64,000 bases of DNA. Origin: Streptomyces regalis. Lineage in GTDB: Bacteria; Actinomycetota; Actinomycetes; Streptomycetales; Streptomycetaceae. Under the pieces are notes generated by a model. The model was not told where the DNA came from. It ran no database searches and saw only the letters and a list, made by a program, of their open reading frames with translations. The translations under genes were made by a program, and so were the position numbers. The stretch is taken from contig NZ_LLZG01000354.1 in NCBI RefSeq assembly GCF_001509475.1, forward strand, positions 12,527 through 76,526, written 5' to 3'. Position 1 is the first letter of the stretch. Each line of letters starts with the position of its first letter. Positions 8,564 to 17,523 of this stretch are shown in pieces.

Positions 8564-9397
8564 CTACGCCGCCGTCACGCCGGCCGGGCGGCAGTCCCGG
8601 CACCGGCCTGGCTGCAAGGACCGGAAGGCCCGGTCGCAGCCGTCGCAGTTCTGGAGGGGGTCGGGGCGGGCGGCCTCCGGCCCGGGGGCGGGCTCGTACG
8701 GTGGAGGCAGGAGGGCGGCGAGGCGGTGAGCCAGGAAGCGCGCCGGATGACGTACGCCTTCCCGCGGCAGCCCCGCCGAGAGCGTTCGCTGTACGTCGTC
8801 GGGGGCGACGCCTCGCTCCAGCCAGGTCGCTACAGCAGGCGCGAGGCGGCGCACATCGTGCTCGGCGAGATGGAGGCGGGGGTCGCGGACGCGGAGACCT
8901 ACGAGCACGTTGCGAGCCGTGCGGTGGGCGGGCAGGTCGGGTGCGGACGGGATGTGCGCCTGTGCGGTCGGGGCCGGTTGTTCCGGCTCCTTGAGGTCCG
9001 GGGCCGGTTCGCGGCGAGGTGCGGGGGTCGCGCGGGTCGTACGCGCCTGGGGCTTGTTGTACGAGGTCGTGCGCGTCACGATCCGCCCCGACGGCAGGCG
9101 CTCCTTCGTGCGGGACAGATACCCGTGCCTCTCCAGCTCCCGCAGGGCCGAGGCGACGCGCGTCTCCCCCTCGGGGAACTTCGCCGCGAGGGCCTTGATT
9201 CCGACGAGGCTTCCGGTCGGGAGTGACTGAATGTGGACCGCCAGCCCGATGGCCGTCAGGGACAGCTCGGCGTGCTGGGCCAGATGGTTTCCGACGACGG
9301 TGAACTCTTGGTCATGGCTTTCGTCCACGTGGGCAACTCCGAGGGAGGAACGGGCGGGCCGGAGGCGTGCGTGCGCGCTAAGGTGCTGCTCAGTCAT
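8564..9397 (-). CDS. Winged-helix DNA-binding protein with C-terminal zinc ribbon
   Basis: 277 residues. A winged helix-turn-helix lies at about residues 40-95 (LTAIGLAVHIQSLP then ALAAKFPEG and VASALRELERHGYLSR). A Pro/Arg-rich linker and a helical middle follow. A CDGCDRAF...CRDC zinc ribbon ends the protein. This layout is common in Streptomyces replication-initiator-like or accessory regulators; the target is unknown. ATG 9397 was chosen because the frame upstream to 9532 lacks conserved character and a purine-rich AGGAAGAAGAG precedes ATG 9397. The 267-bp gap up to 9664 shows nothing I recognise. Confidence 0.75.
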   Translation of the reverse strand: MTEQHLSAHARLRPARSSLGVAHVDESHDQEFTVVGNHLAQHAELSLTAIGLAVHIQSLPTGSLVGIKALAAKFPEGETRVASALRELERHGYLSRTKERLPSGRIVTRTTSYNKPQARTTRATPAPRREPAPDLKEPEQPAPTAQAHIPSAPDLPAHRTARNVLVGLRVRDPRLHLAEHDVRRLAPAVATWLERGVAPDDVQRTLSAGLPREGVRHPARFLAHRLAALLPPPYEPAPGPEAARPDPLQNCDGCDRAFRSLQPGRCRDCRPAGVTAA

Positions 9398-9664
9398 CGG
9401 GAAGGTCTCTTCTTCCTGGGTGATCAGGCCCTCGCTCGGGATTGCAGTCCCGGCGGGGGCCGTTTGCTGTGTGCGGTTGTTCGTCGAGTTGGTGTGCGGC
9501 TGTTTTCGCCGAGATCGACGCTGCCTGACCAATTCGCCGACACGCCAGCGGAATTCGACGCGATCACTCGACCGGGTGACCAGGGGTGCGGTGGTCGACG
9601 GGCTGGGTGGGGCGGGTTTGGTTCTTTCCCCGGTTCTTTGTCTTTGGCGTCGGGCACGTCCGGG

Positions 9665-10099
9665 TCACTGGTCCACGCGATCCGGCGCCAATTCCGCCCA
9701 CACGGTCTTGCAGTTGGCCGGCGCCTCGTCGACGCCCCAACGGTCCGCGTACGCCGCCACGATCAGCAGACCCCGGCCCGATTCCGCGTCGTCGGCGATC
9801 GGACCGGGGATCCGCGGGATCCGGTCGCCTCGGGCGTCGGTGACCTCAATGCGGAGGGTGCCGTCGGGGTGGAGCTTCAGCCCGAGCCGGAAGTCCCGCC
9901 CCGGGACGCGACCGTGGAGGACGGCGTTCGACGCCAGCTCGGCCACGACATGCGTCCCGCCTTCGAAACGCCATCCCCAGTCGGCGAGTTGGCGCTCGGT
10001 GAGGAGGCGAGCGAGTCGAGCACCTCTTCGAGTCGCGGACAGCTGAACCGCGAAGTGGTGCGTGAAAGAGGTGACTTGGGGGAGGGATTTCGGACTCAT
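9665..10099 (-). CDS. Anti-sigma-factor-like HATPase of a WhiJ-type trio
   Basis: 144-residue histidine-kinase-like ATPase domain of the RsbW/SpoIIAB type. It shows an N-box (VVAELASNAVLHG), G1 (IEVTDARGD) and G2 (GRGLLIV). Proteins of this group usually bind sigma factors or anti-anti-sigma factors. It is divergent from the XRE/DUF5753 and DUF397 pair at 10213-11213. This three-gene layout is the WhiJ/AbaA-like set repeated many times in Streptomyces genomes, with roles in development and antibiotic control. A second set lies at 30369-32061. Confidence 0.88.
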   Translation of the reverse strand: MSPKSLPQVTSFTHHFAVQLSATRRGARLARLLTERQLADWGWRFEGGTHVVAELASNAVLHGRVPGRDFRLGLKLHPDGTLRIEVTDARGDRIPRIPGPIADDAESGRGLLIVAAYADRWGVDEAPANCKTVWAELAPDRVDQ

Positions 10100-10212
10100 G
10101 TCACTTAGCGTGGCGAGCCGTTCCTACGCTGAACAGCAACGACCCGGGTACGGACCGTGACTGTCCGGGTACAGGTCCGGGTCGTACTGCTCGTACGTCG
10201 GGAGGGACGAGG

Positions 10213-11025
10213 GTGGAGGACGAGGAGGCCGAGGCCGTACTCAGGGCGGTCGGACGGCAGATCAAGATGTGGCGCGAGGCCGCCGGAATGAAGCAGGGAG
10301 AACTGGGCGCCGCCATCGGGTACGGCGAGGAGATGGTCTCGTCGGTGGAGCGTGGGCGGCGCATCCCGAAGCCTGACTTCCTGGACAAGGCCGATGAGGC
10401 AGTGGGGGCGGGCGGGAAGATCTCCGCGATGAAGGAGGACGTGGAGAGGGCTCGGTATCCGAAGAAGGTGCGGGATCTGGCGAAGTTGGAGGACGAGTCC
10501 GTCGAGATGGGCGCCTATACCGCCCTTCACATCCACGGTCTGCTCCAGACCCCGGAGTACACACGGGCGTTGTACGAGACTCGGCGGCCCGCGCACACGG
10601 AGGAGGACATCGACCGGGTCGTCGCCGCACGCATGGCGCGCAAGGTCGTCTTTGAGCGAGTTCCCCGGCCGTTCATCACCTTCGTCCAGGAAGAGGCCAC
10701 GCTGCGGCGGCCGGTCGGAGGCAGGATGGTGCTACGACAACAGCTCGAACACCTTTTGGAGGTCGGCAGGTTGCGGCACGTCGAGATCCAGGTGATGCCA
10801 ACAAGCCGAGCGGACCACGCGTACGTGAGCGGTTCGTTCCGCGTGCTGAAACTTCGGGACGGCAAAGCACTGGGTTACCTGGCGGCAGAGCTGCACGGCC
10901 GAGTGATCAGTGATCCCCGGGAAGTCCAGGTCATGGAGATGCGCTATGGAATGATCCGGGCGCAGGCCCTCTCCCCCCGGGAGTCACTGGCCTTCATCGA
11001 GAAACTTCTGGGAGAAGAGACATGA
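10213..11025 (+). CDS. XRE-family regulator with DUF5753 domain (WhiJ-type)
   Basis: 270 residues. The N-terminal helix-turn-helix covers about residues 15-70 (MKQGELGAAIGYGEEMVSSVERG). The rest is the DUF5753 sensor-like domain (YTALHIHGLLQTPEYTRALYET and later LRHVEIQVMPTS). GTG 10213 has GGAGG seven bases upstream. The stop overlaps the start of the DUF397 gene by 4 bp (ATGA), showing translational coupling. Regulators of this family repress their own small partner gene or developmental genes; the DUF397 protein is thought to modulate DNA binding. Confidence 0.9.
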   Translation: MEDEEAEAVLRAVGRQIKMWREAAGMKQGELGAAIGYGEEMVSSVERGRRIPKPDFLDKADEAVGAGGKISAMKEDVERARYPKKVRDLAKLEDESVEMGAYTALHIHGLLQTPEYTRALYETRRPAHTEEDIDRVVAARMARKVVFERVPRPFITFVQEEATLRRPVGGRMVLRQQLEHLLEVGRLRHVEIQVMPTSRADHAYVSGSFRVLKLRDGKALGYLAAELHGRVISDPREVQVMEMRYGMIRAQALSPRESLAFIEKLLGEET

Positions 11026-11213
11026 CCACCACCGCACTGACGTGGTTCAAGAGCAGCTACAGCGGCACCGACGAACCGGACTGCGTCGAGGTCGCCATAG
11101 CCCCCACCGCCCCCACCGTCCACGTCCGCGACTCCAAGAACCGGGACGGCGCACGGCTCGCGTTCACCAACGGCTCGTGGGTCGAGTTCGTGGCATTCGC
11201 GGGAAGGCGCTGA
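11022..11213 (+). CDS. DUF397 small partner protein
   Basis: 63 residues with the DUF397 signature: WFKSSYSG at the start, CVEVA, VHVRDSKN, and W..FV near the end. It is translationally coupled to the upstream XRE/DUF5753 gene. It likely binds that regulator. The gene ends three bases before the convergent STAND ATPase gene. Confidence 0.9.
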   Translation: MTTTALTWFKSSYSGTDEPDCVEVAIAPTAPTVHVRDSKNRDGARLAFTNGSWVEFVAFAGRR

Positions 11214-11216
11214 CCG

Positions 11217-14015
11217 TCACTCCGCCACCCGGGATCGAACGGCGTCCCGCGTCTCGGTGAGTTGGGTGAGGATCGGGGTGATGCGGGCTCGTTCGGTGTC
11301 CGGGGCGCCGCGCAGTGCCTGGATCGCCTCGTCCATCAGAGCGAGATCCGCCTTGGCCCAGGACTTGGACCGCATCAGCTCGACTTGGCGGTTGACGTCC
11401 GCCAGCGCTTCGTTCCAGAGACCGAGACGACTCAGAACCCGCACTCGCCAGGTATGGGCCCACACGTAGTCCGGGTTCAGTTCGAGAGCGCGGTCCAACT
11501 CCTCGCGCGCCTCGTCCAGTCGGTCCAGGCCGATCAATGCCCAACCCCGCTGGGCGAGAACCCACGCATCACCCGGACGTAGGTCCTTTGCGCGATCCGC
11601 ATCGGCCAGGGCCCGTTCATGGGCACCAAGTTGACTATGAAGTCTCGACCTCTGCCCCAGCGCCCAAACATAGGTGGGGTTGAGCTCGATGGCTCGGTCG
11701 AGGTCCGCAATAGCGTCACCATGACGCCAAAGCAGCCCTAGGCAGACGCCGCGGCTCGCGTACCCTGACGCGTACTCCCCATCGAGCTCAATGGCCCGGT
11801 CGTAATCGGCGAGGCCCGCCGCGTGACGGCTCGCGCTGACCAACGCGTCGCCCCGCTCGCACAGCACCCAGGGCTCATCGGGTGCCAGCGCGACCGCACG
11901 ATCCAGGTCGGCCAGGCGTCGCATCCCGTCATCGCGCGAGCGCCATACACGGGCCCTGCGCACCAAGGCCCAGACATACCCCGAATCCAGCTCCAGAGCG
12001 CGGTCCAAGTCCTCCATCGCCTCGTCGAGCTGTCCGAGTTGGTGACGTGTGACCCCGCGAGCCGCCCAGGCGGACCAGTTGGTCGGATCGAGTTCAATCG
12101 CGCGGTCCAGGTCCCTGATGGCCGCTTCACTGTTTCCGGTCACACGGTGGTAGTCGCCACGCAGGCTGAGGCCCACTGCGCTGCCGGGCGCAATCTCGTC
12201 GGCGCGATCCAGATCGGCAATGGCGGCGACAAGGTCACCCGCTCGTGCCCGCACGGCCGCCCTGGCGACGTACGCCGATGCCAGCTCCGGATCGAGCGTG
12301 ACAGCACGGTCGAACTCGACCAGCGCGCCGGCGGTTTCGCCCTGGTTTCCCAGTGCTACACCCCGCAGCCGATGGGCCTGCGCCTTTCCTCGCGCATCAA
12401 AGCCACCCCGCGCGAGCAACAAGCCCAGGGCGTCGAGCGTTCCTCCTCGCCCAAGCGCCTCCGGCAAGTCGCTGCCCCACGTGCCAAGTACCTGCGCATC
12501 CGTGTCCGCGCCTGCCTGCGCCAGGGTCCGCGCCCACCGCCGGGCCACCGCCTCACCCTCTCCACAGGCGATCACCACGTCCTTCAGCACGTCCGGCAAC
12601 GCACCGCGTGCTCCGGCACACAACAGGTGATACGACTCAGCGAGCCGCAACTCCAGCCAGTCCTCGTCCGCCCACAGCTCGCGGGCTTCACGGCCGGCCT
12701 CGGCTTCGGTGCGCCACTCCCCGAACACCTCCGCCAGTCGCGCCTGCTGCCGGGCCCAGCCACGCGGTGAGAGCCGCCGCTGCAACCGAAGCATCGGCTC
12801 CCGCACCAGATCGTGGTACCGCAGCCGATCACCGTGGTCGTCCACGAACGCCAGCCCTCGCAACCAGCCGAAGAGCGCGTCGGCCTCCTCGTCCTGGCAG
12901 TCCACGACGGCCCTGAACACATCCATGTCCAGACTCCGGGGCAACGCGCAGGTAAGTGCCACCGCCCGCCGTGCCGGATCCTGTTCCCACTTCAGGAAGC
13001 GTTCCACGGCCGTGGCGCCGGGGTCGCCGATGTCGCCCGGGTCTGCAGGGCGCTGCTCGGCAAGGGTCGAGACCAGGAGGGGCAGTCCACCCGTGAGGCG
13101 CAGCACCTCCTCCACCACTGGTTCGGCGACGACCCCTCTGTCCGCCAACAGCGCGCGTGCCTCCGCCTCGGTGAACGGGTCGAGCGGTACGTCCGTCATG
13201 AAGTCGGCGAAGGCGCCCCAGCGAGCGGTGTCAAATGGGTGTTGCCCCGCCGTCACCACGACGACCGTGGCGGGCAGGGCGCCGTGCCGGTCGCTCGTCA
13301 TCAGCTCGTGCAGCCATCCGTCGAGGAACGGCCTTGTGCGCTCGTACGTGTCGAAGAACAAGACTGTCCAAGGCGCCGTGGTCGCCGCGTCGCACAGTGC
13401 GCTCAACAGCACCGGTGTGAGGACCCGCTCCGGGGACAGGACCAGTTGCACGTCCTCCTGGCTCCGGAAGCGCGCGCTCAGTCCCGCTCGTAACCGGTCG
13501 GTACTCTGGGCGAGTTGAGAGGCGTCGATAGCGCCTGCGAAAGAGCCCACCCCGGGGACCATCCCCAGCCCGACCAGCCCGGCCCGTGCCACCGCCATGC
13601 TGCCCGCGGACGGCCCGGCCGACCCCGGTTCCAGCGTGGCGAGTTCAGCCGCCTCAGCCTCGTGACGCCGCTCCCGGTGCGCGGCGAGCAGCCGCTCCAG
13701 TTCCTTGAACCTGTATCCCTGACGCGCGAATTGGCGACTGATCGCCGACATCGCCTCCGGCACGCTGCTCACGCTCTCGTCGACGTACGCGGTGAGCGCG
13801 CCCCTTTCGCGGGCGAGTTGCTCCAGCTCCCGCACGAGGAAAGTCTTCCCGACCCCTGCGTTCCCGTGCACATGGAACAGGAACCGATGCCGTTCGTCCT
13901 CCGGCGGAAGCTCGAAGTTCCTCCGGAACGCGGCCCGCTCGTCGGCCCGCCCCACGAAGCCGGCCCGCCTGCGCTGCCGGATCAGTTCCTGCATCGACGG
14001 CCGCGCCTGCGCCAC
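11217..14015 (-). CDS. STAND-type signal-transduction ATPase with TPR array
   Basis: 932 residues. A short N-terminus (FVGRADERAAFRRNF) leads into an AAA/NACHT-like ATPase. The P-loop GNAGVGKT lies near residue 50 and the Walker B strand WTVLFFDTYERT near residue 220. A winged-helix/linker region follows, then about ten TPR repeats from about residue 560 to 900 (for example AIRDLDRAIELDPTNWSAWA). Such proteins oligomerise on ligand sensing through the TPRs. There is no recognisable N-terminal effector domain, so a regulatory role is as likely as an immune one. GTG 14015 is preceded by GAGGGGA. It stands tail-to-tail with the WhiJ-type pair. Confidence 0.85.
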   Translation of the reverse strand: MAQARPSMQELIRQRRRAGFVGRADERAAFRRNFELPPEDERHRFLFHVHGNAGVGKTFLVRELEQLARERGALTAYVDESVSSVPEAMSAISRQFARQGYRFKELERLLAAHRERRHEAEAAELATLEPGSAGPSAGSMAVARAGLVGLGMVPGVGSFAGAIDASQLAQSTDRLRAGLSARFRSQEDVQLVLSPERVLTPVLLSALCDAATTAPWTVLFFDTYERTRPFLDGWLHELMTSDRHGALPATVVVVTAGQHPFDTARWGAFADFMTDVPLDPFTEAEARALLADRGVVAEPVVEEVLRLTGGLPLLVSTLAEQRPADPGDIGDPGATAVERFLKWEQDPARRAVALTCALPRSLDMDVFRAVVDCQDEEADALFGWLRGLAFVDDHGDRLRYHDLVREPMLRLQRRLSPRGWARQQARLAEVFGEWRTEAEAGREARELWADEDWLELRLAESYHLLCAGARGALPDVLKDVVIACGEGEAVARRWARTLAQAGADTDAQVLGTWGSDLPEALGRGGTLDALGLLLARGGFDARGKAQAHRLRGVALGNQGETAGALVEFDRAVTLDPELASAYVARAAVRARAGDLVAAIADLDRADEIAPGSAVGLSLRGDYHRVTGNSEAAIRDLDRAIELDPTNWSAWAARGVTRHQLGQLDEAMEDLDRALELDSGYVWALVRRARVWRSRDDGMRRLADLDRAVALAPDEPWVLCERGDALVSASRHAAGLADYDRAIELDGEYASGYASRGVCLGLLWRHGDAIADLDRAIELNPTYVWALGQRSRLHSQLGAHERALADADRAKDLRPGDAWVLAQRGWALIGLDRLDEAREELDRALELNPDYVWAHTWRVRVLSRLGLWNEALADVNRQVELMRSKSWAKADLALMDEAIQALRGAPDTERARITPILTQLTETRDAVRSRVAE

Positions 14016-14094
14016 CCGCGTGTCCCCTCGTTTGCTCGCCCAGACCCCGTGCCGTCACCATTCTGGTTCAAGGAGTACGTGAAGGCAGGGTCCT

Positions 14095-15396
14095 TCAGGA
14101 CCTCGGCTGAACTCCCGTCGCCGCAACCAGCTCGCGGACACCGCTCACTCTCGGGTGCCGTACCGACAGGTCACTGACAATCTGCCGAATGGCCGGGCGG
14201 TCGCGCACCTCTCCGGGAGAAACGCGGAGCGCGGAGAGCAATTCTGTCGCTGTCTGTTCCGCTTTACCCCACTGCCACCACGCGCGGCCGAGGTCGGTGT
14301 GCATCCGACCCTTGCGTTCGGCGGTTGGAAACTGATCCGGGTGCAGTGCCCGCCCTGCCTGAATGGCGGTTCCGGCGTCTCCCAGCGCCCAGTGGACGCC
14401 GACGGCGTAGAGGTCGACGGCTGCCGGGGTGAGCGAGAACACCCGGCTGGCCGGAGCTTGCCGTGGGAGTCCGCTCGCAGCTCGGGACGCCTCGCGGATC
14501 ATGGTCAGTGCCTGCTCTCGGTCACCGGCCCGTGCCGCGGTGTAGGAGGCAGTGCACAGCATTTGAGCGTATGCCGCCGACTTGGCAGCGGTCGTCAGCC
14601 CTGTGGCCTCGACCTTCACTGCAGCATCCACGATCAGGCGTCGTGCGGCGTCGGGCTGGTCCTGGTGGCGCAGGACGATGCTCAGTTCCCGGGCTGCGGC
14701 TGCAGCCGCCAGCGGTGAGCTGGAGAGTTCCGCATAAACGGTGGCCCGGTCCGCAGTGAGGCGAGCCCTCTCATATCGGCCGATCTTGATGAGGAGACGG
14801 GCTGCGAGACAGTAGCAGGACGCAAGCCGCGCGTGCGCGAGGTCGCTCCTGGACCTTGCCGCATCGTGGGCGTCAGCGAGGAGCCCGGGAAACGCGTCGA
14901 GAAGGTCGGCGTGCCGGCCCGCGTCGAACAAGGCTCGCGCTCGGGCGAGGCGTGTGTCGAGTGGCACGGTCGAGCCGGTCGGGTCAGGGGTGATCGCCAG
15001 GGCATCGTCCACGTTGGCGAGCAGTTGGGCGGGGGCCACCAGGCCGGCGGCCGCGAGCAGTGTCCGGCGGCGCATGGGGTCCTCCTTGACGCGGCGTGGA
15101 CCATCGGCGGCCACTTTAGTGGCTTGCATCATGTTCAATCCGAGTGCCGCACCAAGAACGTGCGGTGGCACACCGACCTCCTGAGCAGCCCGGCGCAGGA
15201 GGCACAGGTCCGCGGGTCGGCTACCGCGCTGCTCCATGCGGGAGACGGTGGACGCCGAGCAGCCGAGCCTCACCCCGAGGTCGGCCTGCCGCCAGCCCCT
15301 ACTGACCCGACCCATGCGGATGAGCGCGCCAGGGTCCTGGCACTCGACAAGTGTTCGGACCTGGGTGGAATTCCACAGCGGGTCCATGGTGCGCAT
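14095..15396 (-). CDS. XRE-family transcriptional regulator with TPR-like C-terminal domain
   Basis: 433 residues. A helix-turn-helix is at about residues 20-75 (QADLGVRLGCSASTVSRMEQRG). A basic-hydrophobic stretch (MRRRTLLAAAGLVAPAQLL) around residue 105 looks like a Tat signal but sits inside the protein and is common in this regulator class. The C-terminal part is helical, TPR-like. ATG 15396 has GGGAGG four bases upstream; a second ATG at 15387 is possible. It is divergent from the Cys-tailed protein gene at 15590 and is its obvious candidate regulator. Confidence 0.82.
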   Translation of the reverse strand: MRTMDPLWNSTQVRTLVECQDPGALIRMGRVSRGWRQADLGVRLGCSASTVSRMEQRGSRPADLCLLRRAAQEVGVPPHVLGAALGLNMMQATKVAADGPRRVKEDPMRRRTLLAAAGLVAPAQLLANVDDALAITPDPTGSTVPLDTRLARARALFDAGRHADLLDAFPGLLADAHDAARSRSDLAHARLASCYCLAARLLIKIGRYERARLTADRATVYAELSSSPLAAAAAARELSIVLRHQDQPDAARRLIVDAAVKVEATGLTTAAKSAAYAQMLCTASYTAARAGDREQALTMIREASRAASGLPRQAPASRVFSLTPAAVDLYAVGVHWALGDAGTAIQAGRALHPDQFPTAERKGRMHTDLGRAWWQWGKAEQTATELLSALRVSPGEVRDRPAIRQIVSDLSVRHPRVSGVRELVAATGVQPRS

Positions 15397-15589
15397 CGCG
15401 CCTCCCACTGGCCGAGGGCCGGGCCAATCCACGGTAGCCAGCGCACACCCGGACCGTCGACGGCGTGTGCAGCATCTGCAAACGGTGCGCTGAACAAGGC
15501 AGTTGACCACTGAACGCCCATGTCCGGTGGTGTCGTTCGAGTATCGGCCCGGCTCTGGGCCGAGGGCGGACGACACCGTGGAGGAGACA

Positions 15590-16030
15590 ATGACGGCAGC
15601 AGAGGAGACCCAGGTCCGCGATCCCCGGAATTACGTGAAGCGCGACGTGTGGGACCGGGAGATCCAGCTCCTGATGCGGGATCACCCGGTCGACGAGATA
15701 ATGGCCAATCGACTGTTCGGCGCTGCGGTCTCGTACTTGATCACAGCGATGGAGAAGTGGGGCCAGGGCTTGGAGATGTGCTGTGGCCGCCTGGTCGATC
15801 TGGCGGTGCACGTCTTCATCCTGGACACCAAGAACTACCGCGAGTTCTGTGCCGAGAACTTCGACGGGAGGTTCCTGGAGCACATTCCGGAAATCGAATT
15901 CAAGTACGACGGCTCGGTCGAGCGCACCGCGCACATCATCGCCGACACCGGCTTCGACGTGGACTGGAAACTCTGGGAACGGGACTTCGGCAAATGTGGG
16001 CCGTGCAGTCCCGGGGCGAACTGCCACTGA
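15590..16030 (+). CDS. Hypothetical protein with cysteine-rich C-terminal tail
   Basis: 146-residue soluble protein, not recognised. The body is helical with a CC pair in the middle (EMCCGRLVDLAVHVF). The last 12 residues are KCGPCSPGANCH, which could bind metal or be a modified tail. ATG 15590 follows GGAGGAGACA, a good ribosome site. Its divergent neighbour is an XRE regulator, and the gene downstream on the other strand encodes a SAM methyltransferase. The three together look like a small functional unit. What the protein does cannot be said from sequence. Confidence 0.7.
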   Translation: MTAAEETQVRDPRNYVKRDVWDREIQLLMRDHPVDEIMANRLFGAAVSYLITAMEKWGQGLEMCCGRLVDLAVHVFILDTKNYREFCAENFDGRFLEHIPEIEFKYDGSVERTAHIIADTGFDVDWKLWERDFGKCGPCSPGANCH

Positions 16031-16044
16031 TCGGAAGCCTGATC

Positions 16045-16076
16045 GGGCCCGGGGGCGTTCAGGTGCCTCCGGGCCC
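16045..16076. terminator. Bidirectional terminator between convergent genes
   Basis: 12-bp stem (GGGCCCGGGGGC against GCCTCCGGGCCC, one G-T pair) with an 8-nt loop. It lies after the plus-strand gene ending at 16030 and overlaps the 3' end of the minus-strand methyltransferase gene. Confidence 0.7.
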
Positions 16077-16787
16077 CTTCGCATGCCCATCCAGGGGGAG
16101 GCAGGGTCGTCCGCCCGCAGGCCGGACTGCACGGGCCATCAGCGTGCCAAGGTTCCCCGGCTCCGGGGCCTCGAGAACCTGGACCTGGATCTCGGTGAAG
16201 CCGTGCCGCTTGAGGATGTCGGCCCACAGATCCGGGTCGTATTGCCAGCGCAGCACTGTGAGATCACGCTCCCGCCCTTCGAGCCACTTTCCCCGCATCT
16301 GCTGGGGGCCGTAGGAGCCTGAGGCGGGCTCGGCCTGTGAGAAGGCGAAGACGCCACCGGGGGCCAGGCGTTCGAGGACGAGGGGAAACAGGTCTTCGGG
16401 GTCGGTGAACCATACGGCCCCCCAGACCGAGTAGATGGCGTCGTAAACCACGGAGGTCGAGGAGAGGTGGGCGCAGGCCTCGGCGTGGACGAAGGACAGC
16501 CCGGCGATGTCCTTCCACCAGGCTCGTGCCCGCTCGACCTGAACCGGGGAGAAGTCGACACCGGTCACCTCCACGCCGTGCCGGGCCAGGTAGGCGGCTT
16601 CTTTGCCCTCCGCCGGTCCGAGCTCCAGCGCGCGGCGGGGGTGGCCGAGGAAGTCGGAGCCTGGCCCGTGCCCCGGGTACTGGGCCCAGTCGAACCGGTC
16701 CACCTCTGGAGCCCGTTGGGATCCCTGGCCTTTATGGGGCTTGTACTTGTCCCAGTACTCGGCCGGCGTCATGGGCGCGTGGGGCAT
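16059..16787 (-). CDS. Class I SAM-dependent methyltransferase
   Basis: 242 residues. SAM motif I is ALELGPAEGKEAAYLA (about residue 47), followed by an acidic strand (VEVTGVDFS) and motif IV (YDAIYSVWGAVWFTDPE), then LAPGGVFAFSQ. Small-molecule or protein methyl transfer is likely; the substrate is unknown. ATG 16787 has GAGGA seven bases upstream; the frame is open further upstream without a ribosome site. It converges with the Cys-tailed protein gene. Confidence 0.82.
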   Translation of the reverse strand: MPHAPMTPAEYWDKYKPHKGQGSQRAPEVDRFDWAQYPGHGPGSDFLGHPRRALELGPAEGKEAAYLARHGVEVTGVDFSPVQVERARAWWKDIAGLSFVHAEACAHLSSTSVVYDAIYSVWGAVWFTDPEDLFPLVLERLAPGGVFAFSQAEPASGSYGPQQMRGKWLEGRERDLTVLRWQYDPDLWADILKRHGFTEIQVQVLEAPEPGNLGTLMARAVRPAGGRPCLPLDGHAKGPGGT

Positions 16788-16893
16788 GAAGGTCCTCGGC
16801 AGGGTGAGCGCGTGACTGGTGTCCGTTGAGCTGAACACCGTATCGCCGCTCACTGGCCGAATGGGTACCGAACACAGCGGCCGCACAGGGAAG

Positions 16894-17415
16894 ATGACCA
16901 CCATGCCTAAGACACCCCCACGCGGCGCCCTCCACCTGGCCGCCACCCTCCTCACCGCGACGGTCGCCCTCTACATCACCCTCGTCGCCTTCGGTAACAT
17001 CACCGACTTCGGCACGAACCAGCAGTTCGTGCAGCACGTCCTGGCGATGGATACGACCTTCAAGGACGACGACCTGATGTGGAGAGCCGTCACCAGCAAG
17101 GGACTTCAGGACGCGGCGTACATCGCGATCATCGTCTGGGAGACCGTCGCTGCCCTCGTCCTCATATACGGCACCTGGCTCTGGTTCCGCCGCGACGACC
17201 GGCGCGCCCGCCGCTTCTCCACCTACGGCCTGCTGATGCTGATGCTGCTGTTCGGCGGCGGGTTCATCGCCATCGGTGGTGAGTGGTTCTCGATGTGGCA
17301 GTCGGGGGACTGGAACGGGCTGGACGCGGCGACCCGGGTGTTCCTGTTCAGCGGGGTCGTGCTGATCGTCAACCATCTGCCGTTCGGGCAGGGCGAGCGG
17401 ACCGACGCCGGCTGA
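16894..17415 (+). CDS. DUF2165 family small integral membrane protein
   Basis: 173 residues with four transmembrane helices (about residues 14-32, 72-95, 108-128, 148-166). It has the DUF2165 pattern NITDFGTNQQFVQHVLAMDT in the first extracytoplasmic loop and GGEWFSMW in the last. Function unknown. ATG 16894 or ATG 16903 could be the start; CAGGGAAG immediately precedes the first and fits the second better by distance. A 16-bp tandem repeat follows the stop directly. Confidence 0.8.
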   Translation: MTTMPKTPPRGALHLAATLLTATVALYITLVAFGNITDFGTNQQFVQHVLAMDTTFKDDDLMWRAVTSKGLQDAAYIAIIVWETVAALVLIYGTWLWFRRDDRRARRFSTYGLLMLMLLFGGGFIAIGGEWFSMWQSGDWNGLDAATRVFLFSGVVLIVNHLPFGQGERTDAG

Positions 17416-17447
17416 CCACCGCTCCTGACAACCACCGCTCCTGACGA
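17416..17447. repeat. 16-bp tandem repeat directly after a stop codon
   Basis: Two copies, CCACCGCTCCTGACAA and CCACCGCTCCTGACGA, begin on the base after the TGA of the DUF2165 gene. Confidence 0.85.
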
Positions 17448-17523
17448 CCGACGGCCCGGATGAGTGGGAATCCTGTGAACCCGGCAGCCACATCCGCCCC
17501 TCTCCGGGCCGCCGTCGGTTCGA

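Noticed and set aside
9231..10108. Two overlapping plus-strand open frames across the 9.4-9.66 kb gap.
   Set aside because: They cover the N-terminal part of the winged-helix gene and the HATPase gene antisense; no start with a ribosome site and no domain.
11220..11250. GGGATCGAAC-like string suggesting a tRNA T-arm on the minus strand.
   Set aside because: No acceptor stem or anticodon arm around it; it is coding sequence of the STAND ATPase C-terminus.
14995..15060. A Tat signal peptide (RRRTLLAAAGLV) as evidence for an exported protein start.
   Set aside because: It follows an intact N-terminal helix-turn-helix in the same frame with a good ribosome site further upstream, so it is internal to a regulator.
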